Shown piece after piece: positions 15,201 to 20,322 of a stretch of 20,322 nucleotides of DNA (its first letter is position 1; each line of letters begins with the position of its first letter). Made by a program: the position numbers and the translations under genes. The notes under the pieces were generated by a model that saw only the letters and a list, made by a program, of their open reading frames with translations, was not told the origin of the DNA and did no database searches. This DNA is from an uncultured Lachnospiraceae bacterium (GTDB lineage Bacteria > Bacillota > Clostridia > Lachnospirales > Lachnospiraceae), in contig CAJUJP010000057.1 of the NCBI GenBank assembly GCA_910586615.1, positions 1-20,322 of the forward strand, in the 5' to 3' direction.

Positions 15201-15603
15201 GCTCAGAAATAATAAGCAACTGTCTGAGGGCGACTTGAAAGAACTTGAGCGCATTTTATGGCAGGAACTTGGTTCCAAAGAAGACTACATAAAGGAGTAC
15301 GGGGACACGCCGGTCGGCAGACTTGTCCGCCGGATCGTGGGTGTAGACAGAACTGCGGTCAATGAAGCATTCAGTGAATTCCTTACAGAGGTACATTTGA
15401 ATATTAGTCAGATACGTTTCGTCAATCTCATAGTGGATTATATTGCAGTCAATGGAAATATAGATGATAATAAGGTGCTTATGGAAGAACCCTTCCGGTC
15501 TGTGGGAAGTATCACGACATTGTTTAGGGATGATATGGGAACAGCGAAGCGCATTATGGAAGTGGTGGCGGATATTAAACGCAATTCTGAGGAAACGGCA
15601 TAA
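12253..15603 (+). CDS. hsdR: Type I restriction endonuclease, R subunit
   Basis: 1116-residue motor and nuclease subunit. In order: an N-terminal DUF4145-like domain (about 10-125), a coiled linker (about 150-190), a PD-(D/E)xK nuclease domain with D243 and E258-A-K260 (VDYVLWGKDNLPLAVVEAKK), then a superfamily 2 helicase with Walker A ATGSGKT at 372-378, DEVH at 473-476, GMTATP nearby and motif VI MIGRGTR. The C-terminal ~300 residues are helical and probably bind the methylase. All key residues are present, so it should translocate and cut unmodified DNA. Start ATG 12253 follows AGAGGT at 12238-12243. It is the last gene of the RM locus and is followed by a hairpin at 15697-15725. The N-terminal DUF4145 extension is common in one HsdR subgroup. 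Confidence 0.95.
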   Translation: METNFDYLLEKKEYADFAVQAVEAEKSIAISPATCAILSRRALELAVRFVFSYDAELKLPYQDNVSSLIHERTFRDIIEPGLFPMLKYTIHLGNVAVHTNSNIKRDEAIIALRDLFEFCDWIDYSYSKEYEERAFDESILSSGDEKRVKADELKALYDDLSSKDRKLAEVLKENEELRKQMAAERKRHIQTREFRVDTISEAETRKKYIDVALREAGWVIGGNCTVEEPVTGMPNSTGTGYVDYVLWGKDNLPLAVVEAKKASVDTMVGSQQAKLYADCIQNQYGRRPLIFTTNGFEFFYTNDYIGYPRREVSGFFTQDELQLEIDRRKQRKPLENIAISDHITNRPYQKEAVTAVCDAIAKKHRKMLIVQATGSGKTRVSISVVDVLRRHNYVKNILFLADRTALVKQAKNSYANLLKDLSCCNLLDSKDDPESSRMIFSTYPTMMNAIDETKNKFGERLFSPGHFDLIICDEVHRSIYKKYQEIFEYFDALLLGMTATPKNEIDKNTYGIFDLERGVPTFAYELEKAVEEGYLVSYSTLEYKTKIMEDGIHYDDLSDEEKEEYEETFADDDTITDDISNSAINSWLFNADTIDKVLKELMEKGLKIEGGDKLGKTIIFARNSLHAQAVVKRFQVLFPEYGGDFIKQIDYSIKYCDSLIDDFSTKEKMPQIAVSVDMLDTGIDIPEILNLVFFKKVRSYAKFWQMIGRGTRLCPDLLGEGIDKARFLIFDFCNNFEYFRVNKNGSESGVQETLCEKIYNTKAQICRELQASAYTSDEVYASYRADLVDDLHQAVMELNDNSFMVKRHLRYVEMYRNLSNWINLETVEISEIKGHIAPLVKPGKEDELARRFDYLIYSIDLGLLQSKSVQTPINIVIQTAEQLSGKYSIPQVAAQKEIIEKVQRAEFWDHTTILELDAVRTALRNLLQYLDKIRKKIYYTDFTDTIIAAAEGAPVYDSSDLRNYRKKVEFYLKEHSDKISVYKLRNNKQLSEGDLKELERILWQELGSKEDYIKEYGDTPVGRLVRRIVGVDRTAVNEAFSEFLTEVHLNISQIRFVNLIVDYIAVNGNIDDNKVLMEEPFRSVGSITTLFRDDMGTAKRIMEVVADIKRNSEETA

Positions 15604-15696
15604 TTTTGTAAGAAGGAGACGGATTTGTCGATCGCATCCGAAGTAATGTACTGCTTTCACGCAGAGACAAAATAAATATAATAACGATAGATATAA

Positions 15697-15725
15697 AAAG
15701 TGCTCTGTTTCGTATAGGGCACTTT
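15697..15725 (+). terminator. Hairpin after hsdR, probable terminator
   Basis: Inverted repeat AAAGTGCTCT (15697-15706) and AGGGCACTTT (15716-15725), a 10-bp stem with one G-U pair and a 9-nt loop. The following T run is short (TTT then CGC), so efficiency is uncertain. It closes the RM locus. The rest of the 316-bp gap to the sigma gene shows no ORF I would support. Confidence 0.6.
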
Positions 15726-15823
15726 CGCATTATATACAAGAAAGTGTGCACATTGTTCCTGTGTAAGAGAATACTTTTGGAACCCGGATATGATCGGGCA
15801 AATTTCAATTTTTGATCAATAGT

Positions 15824-15853
15824 TGTATCCTTTTGCACATTTACGGTATCTAA
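15824..15853 (+). promoter_or_regulatory. Candidate ECF-type promoter for the sigma factor gene
   Basis: TGTATCCTTTT (15824-15834) and CGGTATCTAA (15844-15853) resemble the -35 and -10 elements of ECF sigma promoters in Firmicutes. The pair lies 66 bp upstream of the sigma gene, the usual place for self-activation. The spacing is plausible, but there is no second copy in this window to compare. Confidence 0.4.
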
Positions 15854-15919
15854 TCAGTATAACACGTGTGAATAGCGAGCAGGCTCGTAAGCGTAGAACG
15901 CTTCGAAAGGAAAACAGGA

Positions 15920-16462
15920 ATGAAAAATACAGTAAGCCTGAAACTGGTCGAAAAGGCAGCGAAAGGGAACAGAGAGGCTTTTGGGGAACTGATTATCATG
16001 CATCAGGAATACCTGTATAAACTGGCATATATGTACACCAAGAATGAACAGGACGCCTTGGATGCAGTGCAGGAGTGCGCCATGCGCGCAATGATCTCCA
16101 TGGATAAGCTTCGTGAGCCGCAGTATTTTAAGACATGGATCACGCGCATACTGATCAACAGCATTTATAAGGCACAGAAGAAGTACAGAAATAACAGTCC
16201 GTTTGAGGATTACAATGAGGCGGCGCCGGAACAGCCGTTATCTATAGAGGAAAAGACAGACCTGTATGATGCGATAGATTTACTCCCGCCGGTATACAAA
16301 ACGGTTGTTATTCTACAGTATTTTCAGGGGATAAAGATCAAGGATATCGCGGAGGTCATGGGAATCCCGACGGGCAGTGTGAAGGCGTACCTGCACCGTG
16401 CCAGGGAAGTGCTGAAGCGGCAGCTTGAGGATGAGGACAGAGCGGTCGAAAAAGCTAAGTAG
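15920..16462 (+). CDS. ECF (sigma-70 family) RNA polymerase sigma factor
   Basis: 180-residue extracytoplasmic-function sigma factor. Seen: region 2 (about 20-90, with AFGELIIMHQEYLYKLAYMY, DALDAVQECAMRAM and REPQYFKTWITRILIN), a short linker with PLSIEEKTDLYDAI, and region 4 (about 122-172, LPPVYKTVVILQYFQGIKIKDIAEVMGIPTGSVKAYLHRA), which reads the -35 element. AAAGGA at about 15905-15910 precedes ATG 15920. It lies 188 bp upstream of a membrane-anchored DUF4179 gene, the standard partner of this sigma group, and so probably responds to an envelope signal. The gap between the two genes holds only a 29-codon ORF (16485-16574) that I do not support. Confidence 0.94.
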   Translation: MKNTVSLKLVEKAAKGNREAFGELIIMHQEYLYKLAYMYTKNEQDALDAVQECAMRAMISMDKLREPQYFKTWITRILINSIYKAQKKYRNNSPFEDYNEAAPEQPLSIEEKTDLYDAIDLLPPVYKTVVILQYFQGIKIKDIAEVMGIPTGSVKAYLHRAREVLKRQLEDEDRAVEKAK

Positions 16463-16650
16463 AGAATAGAGTAACAGAGGCGGCATGTCAGACGCAGAAT
16501 GTAATTTAGAACAAGTGTTATTGAATTATACGACACTGCTCGGAACAAAGGTGCAATACGGAACAAAAGCATAAATAACGTGAAGCTGCAAAACGAGCAG
16601 AGGTTTGATGTGGCATAAGGCTGCATAAGGAAAGGAAAACGGTAAATAGA

Positions 16651-17970
16651 ATGAAAAGTGAAAGATTTGACACAATTGTCATACCAGACAATCTGTCCCA
16701 GCGTGTATGTAAAGGCATAAGACAGGGGGAAAAAGTATATATGCATAATAAAAGAAAAAAAATTATGATGCGGGCAGCCACAGCAGCAGCGGCTTTGCTT
16801 GTCTGCATGGGGATTTTTGCATCACAGCCGGCACTGGCGGCGAAAATACCGGTGATCAGAAATATTTTCAAATTTCTGCAGAAGGATTACTCTTATCAGG
16901 GGGATCTGGATGCGGTGGCACAGAAATTTGAGGAACCGGAAGGATCGGACAGTGGAGAAATGTCGGGAGACGGTCAGACCGGCAACAGCGGGAATGGAGA
17001 CGGAACGGGACAGAACAGCACGGATGAAAAAGGCGGTGAGGTGTCTGATTCTGTCTACACGAAGACAGTGGACGGCATCACAGTATCTATTTCAGAGGCG
17101 TACTGTTCTGTGGAAGCCATTTATCTGTCTCTTATGATCACGAGCGAAGAACCTTTTCAGGAGACGATGACGAATATGGAGGAGAAGCCGATTATTTATC
17201 TGAAAGGAACAGCGGACTACTCATTCATGCCTTCGGGGCGCAGTGAGGAACTGGGTTATGCGACCGGTGGTACAGGTACTGTGGAAGGTAAATTTATTGA
17301 TGAATACACCTATGCGGGTATTTACCGGATTGACGCGCTGGATATTTTCGGAAATGATGTCGAACTGAGAGAAAAATACCGGGCTTTAGACGCTTTTGAT
17401 ATGGATTATACGATCGAGCAGATCATCGGAGACAGGGCGGAACCGGAACCGCTCGATTATAGAGGCAGGACGCAGGCGGATTTGGAGGCGATGACGGATG
17501 AGGAGTGGCAGGCATTTATGAATGAGATTACGCCGCCGGACAGGAATCAGTTCCCGAACAAATATGAAAACTGGTGGTTTGACGGTCCCTTTACCTTTCA
17601 ACTCCATATAGAGATGGACAATGACAACACCCAGGTGGTCACGGTGGACGAGATCAACGATACCGGTGCCGGGCTGTATCAGATCGTGAAGACGAAGTTC
17701 GAGATCACGGTGGAAGAGAAATGCAATGAGAAACGCGCCGCGAGCGGGGTATTTGTGGTGGTACTCGATGCAAAAGGACAGGTTCTTCCGAACGGCAGCA
17801 GCAGTTTTGCAGATACCTATGCCATCAATGACAGGGATGTTTCGAAAGTGTACGTGTACGTCTGTGATTATACAGAGTATATGGATGAGATCAAGGCATA
17901 TAGAAATGACGGAAATTTTAAGGAGATTCTGGAAAAAAAGGCATTGTATGAGAAAGAGATTGTATTTTAA
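16651..17970 (+). CDS. DUF4179 domain membrane protein, putative anti-sigma factor
   Basis: 439-residue protein with a short cytoplasmic N-terminus (about 1-38, containing IPDNLSQRVCKGIRQG), one membrane segment (about 41-60, ATAAAALLVCMGIFASQPALA), then an extracellular part. The extracellular part has a low-complexity Gly/Ser/Asp/Asn stretch at about 96-132 and a beta-rich DUF4179-type domain. The membrane-proximal AAKIPVIRNIFKFLQ is typical of the family. Proteins of this layout next to ECF sigma genes act as anti-sigma factors holding the sigma factor at the membrane. No zinc-binding His/Cys motif is visible in the N-terminus, so binding would differ from ZAS-type anti-sigma factors. GGAAAGG upstream is distant; an internal ATG at 16741 is possible but would remove the cytoplasmic part. 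Confidence 0.85.
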   Translation: MKSERFDTIVIPDNLSQRVCKGIRQGEKVYMHNKRKKIMMRAATAAAALLVCMGIFASQPALAAKIPVIRNIFKFLQKDYSYQGDLDAVAQKFEEPEGSDSGEMSGDGQTGNSGNGDGTGQNSTDEKGGEVSDSVYTKTVDGITVSISEAYCSVEAIYLSLMITSEEPFQETMTNMEEKPIIYLKGTADYSFMPSGRSEELGYATGGTGTVEGKFIDEYTYAGIYRIDALDIFGNDVELREKYRALDAFDMDYTIEQIIGDRAEPEPLDYRGRTQADLEAMTDEEWQAFMNEITPPDRNQFPNKYENWWFDGPFTFQLHIEMDNDNTQVVTVDEINDTGAGLYQIVKTKFEITVEEKCNEKRAASGVFVVVLDAKGQVLPNGSSSFADTYAINDRDVSKVYVYVCDYTEYMDEIKAYRNDGNFKEILEKKALYEKEIVF

Positions 17971-18041
17971 AACATCAATTCTTCCAAAGATCCTGCCGCA
18001 GATGAGATAGGCGGTGTGCTGTAAGAAGTATCGAATGAATA

Positions 18042-18095
18042 GAGGGGGGACATCGTTTTATCATCTGATGTGGTGATTTTGCGGTGTCCTCTCTT
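18042..18095 (+). other. Long hairpin between DUF4179 gene and ABC transporter
   Basis: GGACATCG (18048-18055) pairs with CGGTGTCC (18082-18089) and the stem extends outward through G-rich and TCTCT flanks with G-U pairs, about 13 bp in all. ATCA/TGAT inside the loop can pair further. There is no clear T run after it, so it may be a terminator, an mRNA 3' end stabilizer or a small RNA element. The rest of 17971-18246 holds only the promoter-region sites listed separately. Confidence 0.5.
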
Positions 18096-18147
18096 GTCTG
18101 TAGTACATGAATGCCGATGGCATCTTTTGATGAAAAAAATATGCTGT

Positions 18148-18164
18148 CTGTAACATGGCTGTAA
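18148..18164 (+). promoter_or_regulatory. Candidate response-regulator binding direct repeat
   Basis: CTGTAA at 18148-18153 is repeated at 18159-18164, an 11-bp period, about 55 bp upstream of the TATAAT of the ABC transporter operon. OmpR-family regulators bind direct repeats with one-helical-turn spacing upstream of such transporters. No regulator or sensor kinase gene is in the window. Confidence 0.3.
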
Positions 18165-18217
18165 TATCTCCGGTTTATGATAACTTTAGTGCCATACCGG
18201 TTCGAATGGTAATGGTA

Positions 18218-18223
18218 TATAAT
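18218..18223 (+). promoter_or_regulatory. Candidate -10 of the ABC transporter operon
   Basis: Perfect TATAAT 24 bp upstream of the ATPase start. The position 17 bp upstream reads TACCGG, not a consensus -35, which fits a promoter needing an activator. An ATACC/GGTAT inverted repeat overlaps this region. Confidence 0.45.
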
Positions 18224-18246
18224 GAAAAGAAGGAGTGATCATTATT

Positions 18247-19047
18247 ATGGAAATTTTACAGGCAGTTCATTTAAAGAAATATTATCAAAGCGGGGATCAT
18301 ACGGTCAAAGCGGTGGATGATATCAGCTTTTCCATAGAAAAGGGAAGCTTTACGGCCATTGTGGGCACTTCCGGGAGCGGGAAGACAACGCTTCTCAACC
18401 TGATCGGCGGGCTGGATTATGCGGATGGTGGAGAAGTCATCGTAGACGGGCACTCGATCATGAAGATGTCAGAGGAGGAGTTGACGGTGTTCCGCCGCAG
18501 GAACATCGGCTTCGTCTTTCAGAATTATAATCTGATCTCCATACAGAATGTTTACAAGAATATCGTGCTGCCCATCAGACTGGACGGCAGAAAGCCGGAT
18601 CAGAAGTATATCGGACATATTTGTAATGAACTGGGAATCGGGGATATGATGGACCGGTATCCCAACCAGCTTTCGGGCGGACAGCAGCAGAGAGTGTCCA
18701 TTGCAAGGGCGATTGCGGCAAAGCCGGCGGTGCTTCTTGCGGATGAACCTACCGGAAATCTGGATTCGAGGACGAGCGCGGAGGTGATGGGGCTTCTCAG
18801 GATGACGTCAGGAAAGTTTCACCAGACGATTGTTATGATCACTCATAATGAGGCGGTGGCCCAGCTTGCGGACAGGGTCATTCATCTGGAAGACGGCAGA
18901 ATTGTGGGGGATGACCGGGATAGTCAAATTCATGCAGGCAGTTCAGAGCCGTCATCAGAAATGGTACAGAAGGACGACCGGAAGGGAAGCCGGGAGGCAG
19001 GAATAAGCGGCCGGGAGAAGGAGTTTGGAAAGGAGGCGTCTTTATGA
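18247..19047 (+). CDS. ABC transporter ATP-binding protein (MacB/BceA type)
   Basis: 266-residue ATPase of the MacB/LolD/BceA group, which powers FtsX-type permeases handling antimicrobial peptides or lipid-linked cargo. Seen: Walker A GTSGSGKT at 40-47, FVFQNYNLI after the Q-loop Gln, signature LSGGQQQR from 142, Walker B VLLADEP with D166 and E167, D-loop GNLD, and H-loop H200 (MITHN). The C-terminus beyond about residue 220 is a charged extension rich in Ser, Asp and Lys. ATG 18247 follows AAGGAG at 18230-18235; the GTG at 18235 overlaps that site and is not preferred. Its stop codon overlaps the permease start (ATGA), so the two are translationally coupled. Confidence 0.95.
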   Translation: MEILQAVHLKKYYQSGDHTVKAVDDISFSIEKGSFTAIVGTSGSGKTTLLNLIGGLDYADGGEVIVDGHSIMKMSEEELTVFRRRNIGFVFQNYNLISIQNVYKNIVLPIRLDGRKPDQKYIGHICNELGIGDMMDRYPNQLSGGQQQRVSIARAIAAKPAVLLADEPTGNLDSRTSAEVMGLLRMTSGKFHQTIVMITHNEAVAQLADRVIHLEDGRIVGDDRDSQIHAGSSEPSSEMVQKDDRKGSREAGISGREKEFGKEASL

Positions 19048-20322
19048 GTATTATGTTCAGAAATTCCAATGCCGCTCTGGAAAAGGAACTGGCGGCAGAA
19101 GATTACAAGGCGCATCCTGTCAGAAACAGGTTGGCAGTTCTGGCCGTGGCATTATCCACAATTCTGCTCAGCGTCACTTTTTCGGCGGGAATCGGTTTCG
19201 TGCAGACTGCAGCCCGTTCTTTGGGGGCTTCACCGGGGCCGGGCTGTGACAGCGCTTCCATACTTGGCGATGAGGAGGTTCTTGAAAGAGTAAGAGAGCA
19301 GCCCCAGGTGGACTGGGCGGCATATGTGAGAAGGTGCAGCAGTACGCGGCTTCACAACAAGGAGTTTACCCCGCTGGACGTATATCTTTTTGCGGCGGAT
19401 GAGGTACATTATGATAAGAATATGGTAAATCTGATTGCCGGAAAATATCCCCGGGCGGCGGATGAGATTCTTTTGTCAGATACTTTGTCTAATCGCCTTG
19501 GTCTGGATCAAAAGACAGGGATTTCCTATTCGCTGAAAGTGGTGGTACAGAAGGACGGAGAGCAGACAGAAGAAGAGATACCCATGACGGTATGCGGATA
19601 TTATCAGAATCCGATTAAAAATTGTGCGGATATCTATGAAGAGATCTACACGGATGATACTTTCATCACTGTGTGGAATCCGGAACTGCCGGAGGGCTAT
19701 GATACGATCTATGTGAAGCTGAACAATTTGAACCCTTTGAAATTCGGATATGATAAAGATGAAAAACTGGCCGCGCTTGATGAGGCCGTGGCAGGAAACG
19801 GTCGTTCGTTTAAGAGCAGTGATATGACCTTAGTCGTTATTGTTCCCATGTTTCTGGTTATTTTGTGCATTATGCTTTGCGGGTATTTTTTTATCTATAA
19901 TATTTTTGATATATCTATCGTAAATGATATACAATTTTACGGCGGATTAAAAACCATCGGAATGTCTTCCAGACAGCTTCGGCGTATGTTATTATGGCAG
20001 ATGAACCGGATTGCATTCCTGGGAATCGCGGCGGGCGGACTGGCAGGCTGCATCATCGGCCAGACGGCTTCCGGCAAGATTATGGAAGCATTTGCGGAGA
20101 ACATTGCCGCGTATTATCAGCCGGCGGGCGCAGCGGCGACTTTTTTGTCAGGCGGTGTATTTGCATGGATAACGCTGCTTTTCAGCACTTTAAAGCCGTT
20201 TCGGATTGCGTGTACGATTTCACCGGTGGAAGCGGCGAGATACCGTTCCAAAAGAAAAAAGGGAGCGTTTTCCGTCATATCATTTGCCCTGAGCGGCGTT
20301 ATCTTTCTGGTGGTATATACAC
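19044..20322 (+). CDS. FtsX-type ABC transporter permease, 3' end beyond window
   Basis: Open from ATG 19044 to the window end (426 residues and still open). AGGAGG at 19031-19036 is 7 bp before the start. Seen: a cytoplasmic N-terminus, a first membrane segment at about 33-55 (LAVLAVALSTILLSVTFSAG), a large extracellular domain of about 200 residues, then membrane segments near 262-288 (LVVIVPMFLVILCIMLCGYF), 328-346 (AFLGIAAGGLAGCIIGQTA) and 370-390, with the motif FYGGLKTIGMSSRQLRRML between, as in FtsX domains. After TISPVEAARYRSKRKKG a further membrane segment begins, so a second half of the protein probably follows, as in BceB-like permeases. It partners with the overlapping ATPase. The cargo is unknown; peptide-antibiotic defence is the usual role of this class. 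Confidence 0.9.
   Translation, partial: MSIMFRNSNAALEKELAAEDYKAHPVRNRLAVLAVALSTILLSVTFSAGIGFVQTAARSLGASPGPGCDSASILGDEEVLERVREQPQVDWAAYVRRCSSTRLHNKEFTPLDVYLFAADEVHYDKNMVNLIAGKYPRAADEILLSDTLSNRLGLDQKTGISYSLKVVVQKDGEQTEEEIPMTVCGYYQNPIKNCADIYEEIYTDDTFITVWNPELPEGYDTIYVKLNNLNPLKFGYDKDEKLAALDEAVAGNGRSFKSSDMTLVVIVPMFLVILCIMLCGYFFIYNIFDISIVNDIQFYGGLKTIGMSSRQLRRMLLWQMNRIAFLGIAAGGLAGCIIGQTASGKIMEAFAENIAAYYQPAGAAATFLSGGVFAWITLLFSTLKPFRIACTISPVEAARYRSKRKKGAFSVISFALSGVIFLVVYT

Noticed and set aside
15799..15812. CAAAT-TTCA-ATTTT after hsdR as a seventh palindrome copy
   Set aside because: One arm mismatch, a unique spacer and no associated repeat. It might mark an outer edge, but the evidence is too weak.
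16485..16574. 29-codon ORF between the sigma factor and DUF4179 genes
   Set aside because: Weak ribosome binding site at poor spacing and no recognisable family; likely chance.
19025..19293. Two short overlapping + strand ORFs (19025-19249 and 19069-19293)
   Set aside because: They lie out of frame within the permease gene, which is open from 19044 to the window end.
1..20322. CRISPR array, tRNA or rRNA genes
   Set aside because: No regularly spaced repeats and no cloverleaf or rRNA-like sequence were seen.

Overview
The window looks like a chromosomal segment from a low-to-mid GC Clostridia, most likely a Lachnospiraceae-type gut Firmicute. This rests on strong AGGAGG-type ribosome binding sites, the gene order rpmE - DUF1385 gene - prmC - prfA, and an ECF sigma factor paired with a DUF4179 protein. 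No species can be named from the sequence alone. Every gene I support is on the + strand.

Layout. (1) 1-3998: housekeeping block. A structured palindromic repeat (48-209) lies ahead of a good sigma-A promoter (244-272), then rpmE (ribosomal protein L31), a terminator, a DUF1385 membrane protein, prmC (release-factor glutamine methyltransferase) and its substrate gene prfA (RF1), closed by a strong terminator at 3964-3998. (2) 4283-15725: a type I restriction-modification locus that has gathered extra modules. The order is hsdM, a 24-bp repeat, a decayed ORF, a small ORF, a RhuM-Fic/Doc protein, a DUF2442 protein, hsdS copy 1, an uncharacterized small protein with a DUF4160 protein, a tyrosine recombinase, the second copy of the 24-bp repeat, mntA-hepT (toxin-antitoxin), hsdS copy 2, a Fic remnant and hsdR. 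(3) 15824-17970: an ECF sigma factor with a membrane-anchored DUF4179 putative anti-sigma factor. (4) 18148-20322: a MacB/BceA-type ABC transporter, with an ATPase gene overlapping an FtsX-type permease gene by ATGA; the permease runs off the window.

How it may work together. HsdM, HsdS and HsdR would form one methylase/restriction complex whose DNA target is set by HsdS. Two complete two-domain hsdS genes lie in the same orientation and share identical 41-bp and 50-bp stretches exactly at the joints between their variable target-recognition domains. A complete tyrosine recombinase lies between them. Independently, a near-perfect 24-bp direct repeat starts right after the hsdM stop codon and recurs 10 bp after the recombinase stop codon, bracketing a 4.4-kb segment that carries hsdS copy 1 and the recombinase. 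This looks like a cassette with attachment sites. All these joints share a short palindrome, CAAAT-N4-ATTTG. My main hypothesis is that this is a switchable specificity cassette inside an RM operon, guarded by toxin-antitoxin modules. The arrangement is seen directly in the sequence; the switching is inference.

Limits: gene identities come from reading motifs, not from database searches. Promoters, attachment sites and regulation are candidates.
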